Assembly: GCA_003427395.1 (NCBI GenBank)
Contig: BFEA01000219.1
Coordinates: 125,500 to 153,495 of the forward strand
DNA from: Chara braunii
Lineage: Eukaryota; Streptophyta; Charophyceae; Charales; Characeae
DNA length: 27,996 nucleotides
Direction: 5' to 3'
The first letter of the stretch is position 1. Every line of letters starts with the position of its first letter. The notes beneath the pieces were generated by a model. It was not told the DNA's origin, did not search any database, and saw nothing but the letters and a program-made list of their open reading frames with translations. The position numbers were made by a program, and so were the translations under genes. Shown here in pieces: positions 1-8,340 of this stretch.

Positions 1-82
1 TTTTTGCCTAGGGCCACGTGTTTCGGACCCCGCGCATCAATTCCGTTTTTCCGAAAAGCGCGGGAGCGGCCCATTTTCGCGT

Positions 83-1281
83 TTAACGCGAATTCAACGG
101 GATTTTTTGGAGTTTAACGGGATTCAACGGGAGTTTAATTCCCCCGTTCTGCGTTAAAAAGATACACAGGGCCCCGACTCGTGGCTGCGGAGGCTGATGA
201 GGGCAATCTCGAGCTATGTGCCCTGGTTGATGACACGTGTAACAGACGTTCAGATTGGCAGGGAGCCCTGCGGGAGGGGGTGCTGGAGCCAGCCCGTGTT
301 GAATCGGGGCGGCACGCACCGCTATTGGTCGCATCGACCTCATCATCACTTCTATTCAAGCATTGTGTTCCCGCTATTCCTTTTTGCTTTCCTGAATCAG
401 ATTGACCAATGTTTTGGTTAGTTCCAATAGGGCGGAAGATTCATTTGGTCGTGCGGGGGTTTCGATCGGTGGTGGGGGTGCTGTCATGACGGGCACGGGC
501 ATGCTCGTAATCACACTCGGGGTTGGCCGTTTGGGGTAGGTGATTGGGCCAGACACAAACCCCATGTTTTCGAGCTTATTTTGTAACGCGGCCAGCTCAG
601 CTTTAGCTCTTGCTAATTCCGACGAGTCTCCCTCCCTAGGATAATCTTCTCCTTCTAGGAAACTCGCAGCGAACTTTCGTTCCATTTCTTTTGCGGCTGC
701 CATGATCTGTTGCAGCGTGTGATTGATGGGGGAGAACTGTTTTCGCAGTTTCGCTCTCATCGTTCGGCTGCGAAGTCCGTCGATGAACAAATCTCTTCCT
801 ACTTGTTCGCCTCATTCAGTTTTTACGAACATTCGATAGAATCGGTTCCGGTACTCAGTGACAGATTCGAGGGGTTTTCGAACTCGATCCTTAATCATGA
901 AAAGGGCTTGTTCGGGGTGGATATAATCAAATTGGTTCAAACTCGATCCTTAATCATGAAAAGGGCTTGTTCGGGGTGGATATAATCAAATTGGTTCAGG
1001 AAATTTCGCTCGAACGTTGGGAGGTCTACCCAAACATAGGTGCTGAACCAACGATGAGCGTCCCCCCCCAATCGAGCGGGAATGTTCACCTGTGCCTCGT
1101 TACCATCGTACTGCTGAGCTCGGAGCGTGGCCAGCCATGCTCCAGCGAGATGATGAGCGGGGTAGAATAGATAGAGATCGGGTGGCGTCATGGGAGTCCG
1201 TGCTCGTGGTACGGGTTGATTGGGATTTAGTTGTTGATTAGGATTCTGTTGCGGGTTCGGGTTTTGTTGATTGGCATTCAT
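83..1281 (-). pseudogene. Decayed gag of LTR element E1 (capsid-like region plus CCHC zinc knuckle)
   Basis: The frame opens at the ATG at 1281 with an Asn/Gln/Pro-rich N-terminus, then a capsid-like region (GGDAHRWF, LNQFDYIHPEQA) resembling retrotransposon gag. It continues through a Lys/Glu-rich helical stretch and a proline-rich linker to a CX2CX4HX4C knuckle (CYTCHQPGHIARDC, 203-244). It is broken in several places. A 59-bp tandem duplication (881-998) shifts the frame; subtracting its 59 bp puts the two halves in the same frame. Stops in that frame lie at 812-814 (TGA), 374-376 (TAG) and 356-358 (TGA). The downstream limit is arbitrary because the last stretch (83 to about 150) looks noncoding. 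Gag would form the particle and bind RNA through the knuckle. Confidence 0.7.
881..998. repeat. 59-bp tandem duplication inside gag of E1
   Basis: Two consecutive copies (881-939 and 940-998) appear identical by eye, each beginning AACTCGATCC and ending TTGGTTCA. Because 59 is not a multiple of three, the second copy throws the gag frame off. The lack of divergence suggests a recent event, or an assembly artefact. Confidence 0.9.
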
Positions 1282-1429
1282 GTTAACCGCCCGTCGAGCC
1301 GCAGACCGGCTTCTGGTAACGACGGGGTCGCGTCGATGCGCCTTCCGGGGTCAAGGTCGTCCCCTGTTAGTCAGATCGCTTCGATCTTGGTTACCGTCCC
1401 ACGAATCCTATAACCCTGCCACGTGTCGG

Positions 1430-1441
1430 GCTCCGATACCA
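1430..1441 (-). other. Primer-binding site of E1 (initiator-Met tRNA type)
   Basis: The minus strand reads TGGTATCGGAGC. It differs at one base from TGGTATCAGAGC, the sequence complementary to the 3' end of plant initiator tRNA-Met that many plant LTR elements use. It lies about 150 bp upstream of the gag ATG in the element's sense. The same variant occurs at the PBS of the second LTR element (17312-17323). Confidence 0.65.
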
Positions 1442-2315
1442 ACCTCACGCCCGACGCGACTTCCTGATCGGAGTGGTATGTGGGTCTGGAAGTGCGAAAA
1501 GGGGTGTGCCAAGGATTTTTGGGGAAAGTGGGGGTGGACTCCCAGATCGGAACTGGGATCTCTTGTGGCAAGGGTCTAGGGGCATAGATGCAATGGGGCC
1601 AAGGGACGGGTTACTTTCGGTCTGATGGCGGTCGATGTCATGCAGCATAAGGCCGATGGCATACGCGGTGCATCAAGGGCCGTCCGATCCGTCTGTTTTG
1701 GTAACGGTGGTTCGTGACAGGCCCGTTCGGGAGGGTTGCGATTCCTATGAGTCGGTCCTTCGGGTGTAGACGCGTGGCGTCTGTCGCCACGCGTTATGGT
1801 TAGGCTCCGTAGTTCCAGGGGTTCGGTGATGGCTGCGTCATCTGCAGTTTCTGCACGGCGTGCGGGGCCAATACGGGGCGATGGAATTCCACGGTACCAC
1901 CGTGAGTTGGTGATACGGGAGGAGGAGACGGAAGGGAGGGAAATTGGTAGTGACAACGACAAAGTCGGGAGATATGAAGTATTGCGTGTTATACGTAGTT
2001 GGGTAATCGAGGCACCTTGGATCGCTGGTTACGGCACAACGAAGCTCCCTGGGGCACAATCGGTTCTCGGTTAGGCAGGGAAATTCTGGGCGTCTCTGCC
2101 TAAGATATTCTCTTACCCAAGGTTCGAAATACCCTGAGTCCCCTGTGTACGTCATCTTGTCATTACGACGCAGTGGACGCCTTTCGCACGCATCTAACTG
2201 ACAAGGGGATTTCCCGATATGGCATCGGAAATTCCTACCAGCTTAGGTGCGTGAAAGAAGGAAAATTTCCCCGCCTACCGGAGGTGCCAGGTCCGTTAAT
2301 GATCGCTAATTGCCG

Positions 2316-2370
2316 CGCGTGGATACGTGTAGGCTGCGCAAATCAGATCGCGCTTACACGTATCCCCGCG
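2316..2370. repeat. Inverted repeat, 19-bp arms, 17-nt loop
   Basis: Left arm 2316-2334 (CGCGTGGATACGTGTAGGC) pairs with right arm 2352-2370 at 17 of 19 positions. The arms contain ACGTGT, a G-box-like core. The role is unknown. Confidence 0.75.
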
Positions 2371-2743
2371 GGGTGTTCACTTGTACTGGGGAAAAATGAG
2401 CGTTTAGTTCTTCATGCAAAATCGCCACGTGTCATGGACGACTACCCAATCATCTAATCACTCGGTGATCCCACAAGCAATCATTTCCGAGCATGCAAGG
2501 TGTCATTACACATCAAACATCGCAACAACATCAGAACTCCTACCATACTAACAACGGATCAAAGTGACAAGCAATGATGATGATTAGGCAAAAACGACAA
2601 GCATATCATTCCATCCGAGCTAGTTCATCCCATACACGCAAAAGAGGGAGGACCGAGACATAATGGGATAGCATACAGGGACCAATATTGAAAAAAAGAT
2701 GTCAAAGGGAAATGGGAGCGAATCGCTCGAGCCGAAGTCAAAA

Positions 2744-2751
2744 CTTATATA
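2744..2751 (-). promoter_or_regulatory. TATA-like box, minus strand, with upstream GA-rich tract
   Basis: The minus strand reads TATATAAG here. In the same sense it is preceded by a GA-rich tract (plus-strand pyrimidines at 2808-2835). TATA plus GA tract is a common plant core-promoter arrangement. It is about 1.3 kb upstream of the PBS of E1, so it may be the LTR promoter, though that implies a long transcribed LTR part. Confidence 0.35.
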
Positions 2752-3857
2752 CAAAGCAAAAGGAAAAGAGCCAAAGAAAATTGCAAATCCACGTCCATCA
2801 ACCTCAGCTCTCTCTTCCTCTCTTTCTCTCTCTCCGATGCGGACAGTCCGTCGTCACGCACCAACCCACGAAGTCGTCACCCCGCTTAGTCCTCCTGCAC
2901 CCGTCAGGTTCACCCGCGCGCTACAGTCCGTCGTAGCCCCACTCGTCAACCCCGCGCATTTGGCACCAGCTCGTCGGGTCGCCCGACTCCCACTTCAACT
3001 CACTTCTTACTTCACTCGTGAGCCGACCCCCACTGATCGCGCTACCCCGAGCTTCCAACAACTGGTTAAGAGAGCGATCTAATCGCGTAGCCGGAATTTA
3101 TAGTGTGCATGCATGCGCGAAGAACACGGAATTGCAAGGACTTAGGAAGGAGTTCAGGGGAGGGAGCGCCTACGTTCCACATGGCCAGATCGCGGTGTGG
3201 GGGACGTAGCCACTCTCCACGCATCGATCCGAGCATGCAGGCCGCGGGCTAACTAGGCACAGCAAAAGGGAAAGAGAGAGCGGGAAAGACGAAGCTCAAG
3301 AAGAAAGATACAGTTACAATGGCGCCCGCCCAAAATTACAGTTGCAAGATTAAGGGCGCTGACTAATCAGAGCTCCGTTGCAGTCGCGAAAAGAAGCGCG
3401 CAAGCAGAAGGCGTTGCGCGGCAAAAGGAAATCCTAAATTCCTAAATTCCTATCTAATGCGAAAATGCAAAAAGCACGAATTCCGAAAAGAAAGTCCGAA
3501 GTTCCGAGAGTCGTCGAGGGCTCGACAAGATTCGAAAAAGAAATTCAAAATGAAGCAAAACTTCCCGCGCGATTTCCGCGCCTAAATCCCGACAACAGAA
3601 CAAGAGAGAAGCGACGTCAAACATTATTAATCGCGCCTTTGTCGACGCGACAGCCACTCAATCGGCCATCTCGGGACTTGCCCGGCCCTGGACCCCGCCA
3701 TCCAAAAAGAAGAGACGCGAAAAGACGAAGAAACGAGGACACCGATGCAATTTTCCCTCCGATCCCGATCTCCCGTAATTGGCCCAACCTTCCCATCTTA
3801 GGACCCCTCATTGTCATCACGCAGAAAATCGCGCGGAACAGAAAGTGGTTCGTCACA

Positions 3858-4772
3858 ATGGGCATGGGCAGCCAGAATATGATGTCCAGTAATAGTACTC
3901 CTACGTCACCATATGAAACAGTCACCTGTTTCATTTTTGGAAAAAACGGGCATTACGCCCGGAACTGTTGGCAGGCAACTAGTAAGCCTAAGGTGGAGGA
4001 CAATAATAGTGAGATGAAAGAGCTCTTTCGAAAGATTGTCCGCAAAGAGGAGGAAGTAGAGGAGAGAACTAGGCGACATGCTGAAGAAGTAAAGAAGAGA
4101 AAAAAAGTTGAGAGGAGGGAGAGTGAGAAGCTTCGGGAAGAACAAGCGCGGGAAGCTAAGCTAGAAGCTACTATAGTGAGGATTCTATCACAACGGAAGG
4201 AGCTGAGGATGATTACAGCATCGACACAACCTGCCGCTGAGAACAAGAAACGATCACCCACTTCAAAGGCCCGTATGCTTCGTGAGATTCAAAGTTATAT
4301 TGCGGAATCCGATGACGACAGTGAGGAGGTGAAGTTGGAAGCGAACAAGCTTATTGAAGCCCTCGAGAATCGTAAGAGAGGGAAGAGGACCACAACAGTT
4401 TTTCGTGCCGCGACCAGCCAGGTGGAGAAGAAGAAGACTCCTGTTATCAGGAAAGGGAAAGAGAAAGAGAAGGCAGCGGAAGCAGAGGTGGCTGAGTGCT
4501 TCAAAACTCCGATGAAGACCTGCCCGGCCGAAGGATCGAGCGAAGGTTTGGTTGATTACACTCTGACGCAAGCCAAGCAGCTTAGCAGTCTCAAGGCACC
4601 AGAAATCAGGAAATTATGTGATCGTGAGGGCGTTGAGTACATTGTAGAGGACCAAGCGGTGCAGGAACTTGTACGATGTCGCACTCGACTCGCATATGAA
4701 GGCTTCTTTGAACGGAAGGTACAGGTCACACCAACTACGAAGCGGGCTTCTGAGGATCTGGATACAGCATGA
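3858..4772 (+). CDS. Gag-like ORF1 of the PLE: degraded zinc knuckle, coiled coil, SAP-like C-terminus
   Basis: About 304 aa from the ATG at 3858, which has a good context (CACAATGG). The frame is open back to 3465, but that extension is basic and low-order and I treat it as untranslated. Residues 24-37 are a CCHC zinc-knuckle frame, C-x2-F-x4-H-x4-C (CFIFGKNGHYARNC): spacing is exact, but the second Cys is Phe (codon TTT at 3936-3938, one base from TGT). A long Glu/Lys/Arg coiled coil follows (about 50-120). Near the C-terminus LKAPEIRKLCDREGV resembles a SAP-type helix-turn-helix. Such a protein would bind nucleic acid and form a ribonucleoprotein. It ends TGA at 4770-4772, overlapping an ATG (4769-4771) in an ATGA arrangement. 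It could instead be an unrelated host or transposon gene lying upstream of the PLE. Confidence 0.65.
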   Translation: MGMGSQNMMSSNSTPTSPYETVTCFIFGKNGHYARNCWQATSKPKVEDNNSEMKELFRKIVRKEEEVEERTRRHAEEVKKRKKVERRESEKLREEQAREAKLEATIVRILSQRKELRMITASTQPAAENKKRSPTSKARMLREIQSYIAESDDDSEEVKLEANKLIEALENRKRGKRTTTVFRAATSQVEKKKTPVIRKGKEKEKAAEAEVAECFKTPMKTCPAEGSSEGLVDYTLTQAKQLSSLKAPEIRKLCDREGVEYIVEDQAVQELVRCRTRLAYEGFFERKVQVTPTTKRASEDLDTA

Positions 4773-4957
4773 AGCCATGTGAGCACCTACCATCACGTGT
4801 GGCGTTCGTACGAATCGGGGAACTAACTAATAGAAGAAAGGTGAGAGAGGTGAACGGTACACACCCACTACTTGTTAGGAATGAGGAGAATGAGCTTTCC
4901 TTGTTATTTTTGTTGTTGGTAGTAAGAGGGCACGTGTTTGGTTCAAGAAGATAGTGA
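4769..4957 (+). pseudogene. Short frame linking ORF1 stop to the GIY-YIG segment
   Basis: The ATG at 4769 overlaps the ORF1 stop (ATGA). It opens a frame of about 61 codons in the same phase as the GIY-YIG segment, closed by two consecutive stops (TAG 4952-4954, TGA 4955-4957). The translation has no recognisable domain. It may be the decayed N-terminus of the nuclease-RT protein or simple spacer. Confidence 0.3.
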
Positions 4958-5305
4958 GGTTTATCGATCCGTGCCAGATTTGATGTGAACCTATCTGGTG
5001 TTTACGTTTTAGTAAGTCCATGTTGCCGATGGATGTATACCGGTTGCACCGTGCGGAGGATTATCACTAGGTGGGCGGAGCATGTACGGTGCGCAAAATC
5101 AGGGAATGACGGCAATGCGCCAAAGCTCCATACGTGGCTTAGCTCCTTCGGATGGCATAGCTATGTAGTTATACCGCTGGTTACTGATGTATGTGGCGGT
5201 TTGGTCGTTGAGAGGGCATTGATCCATAGATTCTCACCGTCCCTGAATGTAATAGGACGAATGAAGGGTCAGGTCCGAAAACGTCAAAACCGAAGGAGGA
5301 GGTGA
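4958..5305 (+). pseudogene. GIY-YIG endonuclease segment of the PLE
   Basis: The frame is open from 4958 to TGA at 5303-5305 but has no upstream ATG, so it looks like an inner domain cut off by stops. Numbering from the GTG codon at 4985, the GIY-YIG pattern is present: GVY (Tyr7), YTG (Tyr18), Arg29 and His33 in RWAEH, the catalytic Glu76 in ERALIHRF and the Asn88 of SPSLNV. All expected catalytic residues are there. In PLEs this nuclease nicks target DNA to prime reverse transcription. It lies just before the RT, in a different phase (RT phase begins at 5373), so at least one frameshift plus the stop separates the two. The tail is very basic (RKRQNRRRR). Confidence 0.75.
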
Positions 5306-5372
5306 ACGGAGATGCACATTACACGGGCGGTATTATTGTTTTTCAGCACGATGGATAAAGTATTCGTCTTTG

Positions 5373-7643
5373 ATGGGCCTGCTAGATAGTTTCGAGGGTA
5401 CTCGGAACGATATCAACATATCTACATGTGAAGGCAACGTGTGGATTGACTCTTGGAAAAGGATTCGAGAGAAGTACGACGAAACGGTGGTTGTCTGTAA
5501 TCTTACCAGGACAAAATTGAGGATTGTCAGGAAGGTGCTTGAATCCGGATGTGTTTTGTGTATAGTGCAGCTGGTCGCTACGCCTACAGGAACGCAACGT
5601 AACAAGAGGTTCCTAAGAGGTCTGCTAACAAGGTTGTGTTGCATTAGACACCTGTATAGCTTAACAAGTAAAAAACTTGTTGCTCTTTGCAGGACAGAGA
5701 GGATTTTCTCTAGGAGTGTGATACGATGTAGTCTCCGACAAAAACTGGCGCGCATCTTGAAGTCCAAGTTTGGCATCGAGAGACGGAAGAGAGTGATTAT
5801 TAGAGTCCCGTTTTCAACACAGATCAACTTGCGTGCGGTTAGGGATTTGGTGGTACACGTCATTTCCACATCAGTTGGAGATGAAGCTATTCGATCCATC
5901 GTTGTAGAGAGATTGAGGGTAGTCCGACTGAGGAACAAAACCGTGGCCGCGGTTATGCACACCTATAGGTGGATTCTGGAGAAAGGACAGGACATGTGTG
6001 TCTGCTCTGATTTTCGTCTGACTCGTTACCAAGGTCACGTCCGCATCCGGTTGGATGAAGTCGAAGGAGTGGATCGGTATCTGCACAGCTCAAGGAACAT
6101 CACCTGCGGAAGGACGATCTCGAAGTTTCAGCTTATGGAGAAGATTTATCAGGCCATTCCGAGGGCATGCAGGAGCAATATGTTGCAGATAAAAAATGAA
6201 GATATTGAACGGTGTTTCAGAACACAGGAGGTAAAGCAGAATGGTGCGATGACCGAGCAAGAGGTTACGCAGCAAGTTGGGCACCTGCAGCATCTTGTGC
6301 TCGTCCCGTTGGACAGAAATCCTGGTGCTACCCTGGTGATTTGTCCGACCCTGTATATGCACACGTTTCGGTTGACTTTCTGTTGGAACGCTGCATTCAG
6401 GAGTCTGATACAATCGGAATCGGAGTTTTTGGTAGAATCAAAGGGCGCATATGACGATGCAGGTTTGCAGAATGTTGCCATTTGGCGAACGAGCGGGAAG
6501 CTAGGAAGGGCGTACATTATACCTAAAGATAAGGATTACTCCAGATGGAGGCATATCTCCCCATCGTGGTCTGAACCATCACGAACGGCCAGCACCAGGC
6601 TGCGGAGAGCTCTTAGGTACATGTTGCTCTGCCTACCAGTGAGCTATCATTTCAGTCTGAGGTCGACTGATCATCTGAATACTGCACTAAGCAGAGGCGT
6701 TGCATCACTTAAGAAGGTTGGAGGAATGATCGTAGCTCGTAGTTACGACATCAAGGACATGTTTGTAAAACTCCCACATGAAGAGATCATAGCATCAGTA
6801 GATTGGCTTGTGAAGATCCACGAGAAGAAGAATTTGGTTGCAGTGAAAACAAGTGTTCGTGGGAAGAATTGCAAGATGGCGCGGACTCTTCACAAAGAGG
6901 AAGGGTATATTTGTTTGTCCTTTTTAACAGTGATGGCTATGCTAAGATACGAGCTCGGGCATGTATACACTATATGTAATGGCCGAGCATACCAGCAGGT
7001 GTTCGGAATTCCGATGGGCAACCATTCCTCCCTTGCTCTCGCAGATTTGATGTGCACGAAGGCGGAGTACATGTTCTTGATGAGCCTTGGGAGTGAGCGT
7101 TGTCTCGTCTCCGGAGTACGATTGGCCAATGATGTCTCGGTTATGGTTGCAGCTGGAAATAATGGCACTGATTCTCAAAGGGTAAGTCGGGTTTTTCATC
7201 GGTTTGCTGATGCGTACCCGCCCACGCTGAAGCTGGTCAGGAAAGACGATTGCGGCTACGCGTGGGATTTCCTCGGGTGCAAAGTTTTTCTGGTGCCAGA
7301 TGTGACGGAAGTGCATGTGTTCCCCAGAACAAAGAATCAGGCATGGCTGACTGAGCAAGGTACGCTGCATTATCATTCCATGCAGGATTACAGATCTTAC
7401 TCAGCGAAAAAGGTAAAGAGGATGACCATGACGGCGTTCATGCTGAGATTATGGAGGTCATCGACTGATGAACAAGCTGCCGGTGTGTCTATCGTATGTC
7501 TCATAAGGGAATCTCGCCTCCGGGGACACCCCCCCGAGGTCTTCTTCGGTTCCTTGGCTAGGTTGGCCAAGGTGGTGGGTGGCCCCTGGAGATCTTGGAT
7601 CTCACAGGTTTACCCCCACCACGGATCGACGTCAGTACGATGA
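5373..7643 (+). CDS. Penelope-like reverse transcriptase, probably catalytically dead
   Basis: 756 aa from the ATG at 5373. The N-terminal third is basic and unrecognised. Then come PLE/telomerase-type RT landmarks: VPLDRNPGATLVICP (about 310), YIIPKDKDYSRWRHI (about 390), motif A with catalytic Asp in SYDIKDMFVKLPH (Asp codon 6747-6749), motif B QQVFGIPMGNHSSLALAD (about 545), and the YxDD position as LAND in RLANDVSVMV. There the first of the two aspartates is Asn (AAT at 7128-7130, one G-to-A change from GAT). Downstream, the WDFLGCKVF and thumb-like segments continue with no stop. The order of motifs and length fit PLE RTs. The enzyme would copy element RNA at a nicked target. The long open frame with a broken active site suggests fairly recent inactivation. 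Confidence 0.8.
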   Translation: MGLLDSFEGTRNDINISTCEGNVWIDSWKRIREKYDETVVVCNLTRTKLRIVRKVLESGCVLCIVQLVATPTGTQRNKRFLRGLLTRLCCIRHLYSLTSKKLVALCRTERIFSRSVIRCSLRQKLARILKSKFGIERRKRVIIRVPFSTQINLRAVRDLVVHVISTSVGDEAIRSIVVERLRVVRLRNKTVAAVMHTYRWILEKGQDMCVCSDFRLTRYQGHVRIRLDEVEGVDRYLHSSRNITCGRTISKFQLMEKIYQAIPRACRSNMLQIKNEDIERCFRTQEVKQNGAMTEQEVTQQVGHLQHLVLVPLDRNPGATLVICPTLYMHTFRLTFCWNAAFRSLIQSESEFLVESKGAYDDAGLQNVAIWRTSGKLGRAYIIPKDKDYSRWRHISPSWSEPSRTASTRLRRALRYMLLCLPVSYHFSLRSTDHLNTALSRGVASLKKVGGMIVARSYDIKDMFVKLPHEEIIASVDWLVKIHEKKNLVAVKTSVRGKNCKMARTLHKEEGYICLSFLTVMAMLRYELGHVYTICNGRAYQQVFGIPMGNHSSLALADLMCTKAEYMFLMSLGSERCLVSGVRLANDVSVMVAAGNNGTDSQRVSRVFHRFADAYPPTLKLVRKDDCGYAWDFLGCKVFLVPDVTEVHVFPRTKNQAWLTEQGTLHYHSMQDYRSYSAKKVKRMTMTAFMLRLWRSSTDEQAAGVSIVCLIRESRLRGHPPEVFFGSLARLAKVVGGPWRSWISQVYPHHGSTSVR

Positions 7644-8284
7644 TGATGATGTGTGAGTGGGACCACGTGTTCAGGCACCAGTTCCAGTTGTTTCTGTCTT
7701 CGTCCCGCTCCCGGGTTTGTACTATTCCCTCTGTGGATTTTTGTTTTGCTAGTTTCAAAGGTTCGATCCGGTGCACAGTGGAATAGTTAGTCCAGGAAAT
7801 TTTTAGTTTTTTCCGAGGCTGTTTTTGAGCCTCCGGACCGGGAATTTGTTTGGGCACCTACGGGACTGGGCGGAACTTCAAAAAAGATTTTTGCGGGCTG
7901 TCTAAAAAATGGAGGGAACAAAAACGTTTTTTGGGCACCAACCTTTTCGAACCTGGATCACGATCTGTGCTCCTGGATTCGACCGTTGGGCGCAGACACT
8001 GAGCGCCTCAATCGCAGCCGTGATGTGTAGCTATATCAGAACTACTCGGAGGTCTTTTGCTCTCTCTTTTTTCGCAGCTTCTTTTGTGAAGCACGGAGGC
8101 GCCGATTTTCGTTGTTGTATCCCAGCTCATGTATACTACGGTATTTCTTCGCCTGTATGTTATGGCGAGGAGGGACAGGAAGCCGCCAGAATAGCGGACC
8201 GATTTGATACGGGATTATGGCTGTAAGATGTGGAGTGAGTGGGAAGGGAAACGAGAGAGGGAAACAGGAAAGCGTGGAAGGAAT
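7644..8284 (+). other. PLE 3' region, noncoding
   Basis: This follows the RT stop and runs to the TATA box. A stem-loop occurs at 7813-7836 (CCGAGGCT / AGCCTCCGG, loop GTTTTTG, one bulge). One frame (7909-8226) is open for 105 codons but has no recognisable domain and is probably chance. The stretch is best read as 3' untranslated region plus the start of a PLE terminal repeat. Confidence 0.45.
7813..7836 (+). repeat. Stem-loop in PLE 3' region
   Basis: Arms 7813-7820 and 7828-7836 are complementary with one bulged base, around a 7-nt T-rich loop. It sits about 170 bp past the RT stop. Function unknown. Confidence 0.5.
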
Positions 8285-8292
8285 TATAAAAG
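8285..8292 (+). promoter_or_regulatory. TATA box (TATAAAAG) before hairpin and ribozyme
   Basis: A consensus TATAAAAG lies 9 bp before a perfect hairpin and about 50 bp before the hammerhead ribozyme. With the usual 25-30 bp spacing, transcription would begin around 8312-8320, placing the ribozyme near the 5' end of the RNA. This is what a PLE terminal-repeat promoter would need. Assignment is by sequence only. Confidence 0.5.
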
Positions 8293-8293
8293 C

Positions 8294-8320
8294 CAGTGAA
8301 GGGGCTTGCCCCCTTCACTG
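8294..8320 (+). repeat. Perfect 11-bp hairpin upstream of the hammerhead
   Basis: CAGTGAAGGGG (8294-8304) and its exact complement (8310-8320) flank the loop CTTGC. It is GC-rich and very stable, lying between the TATA box and the ribozyme. Confidence 0.85.
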
Positions 8321-8340
8321 ATCAAACGATGGAGGAGGAA

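Larger units (their letters stand above)
1..1441 (-). mobile_element. LTR retroelement E1, 5' portion (gag side), cut by window edge
   Basis: Read on the minus strand, a primer-binding site (1441 to 1430) is followed by a leader and a gag frame starting at the ATG at 1281, ending in a zinc knuckle near 203-244. The order PBS, leader, gag is that of an LTR retrotransposon. Protease, RT and integrase are not visible. They either lie beyond the left edge or are absent: after the zinc knuckle (about 1-150) the sequence becomes noncoding, with short repeats of the type GTTTAACGGGA and TTCAACGGGA. A gag-only non-autonomous element is therefore possible. The outer LTR limit cannot be set because no second LTR copy is in view. 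Confidence 0.6.
1442..3457 (-). other. Noncoding stretch, probably LTR of E1 plus flank; limits unresolved
   Basis: No protein-like reading frame was recognised over about 2 kb. Since a PBS lies immediately beside 1442, the adjoining sequence should be the 5' LTR of E1 on the minus strand. A minus-strand TATA-like box (2744-2751) with a GA-rich tract behind it fits an LTR promoter. The outer LTR end is not identifiable without its partner copy. The right part (about 3090-3460) may belong to the 5' region of the Penelope-like element that follows. Confidence 0.35.

Noticed and set aside
194-230. CTGATGAG with a possible GGGCA/TGCCC stem, a second hammerhead candidate
   Set aside because: No GAAA after the stem and no cleavage triplet or stem I; it lies opposite gag coding sequence.
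3617-4571. Minus-strand Leu/Ser/Phe-rich frames
   Set aside because: Shadows of the plus-strand ORF1, whose zinc knuckle and coiled coil are recognisable.
5333-5962. Minus-strand 209-codon frame
   Set aside because: Lies opposite the PLE RT N-terminus and has no recognisable features.
7909-8226. 105-codon open frame in the PLE 3' region
   Set aside because: No domain, no conservation evidence; chance frame in untranslated sequence is more likely.
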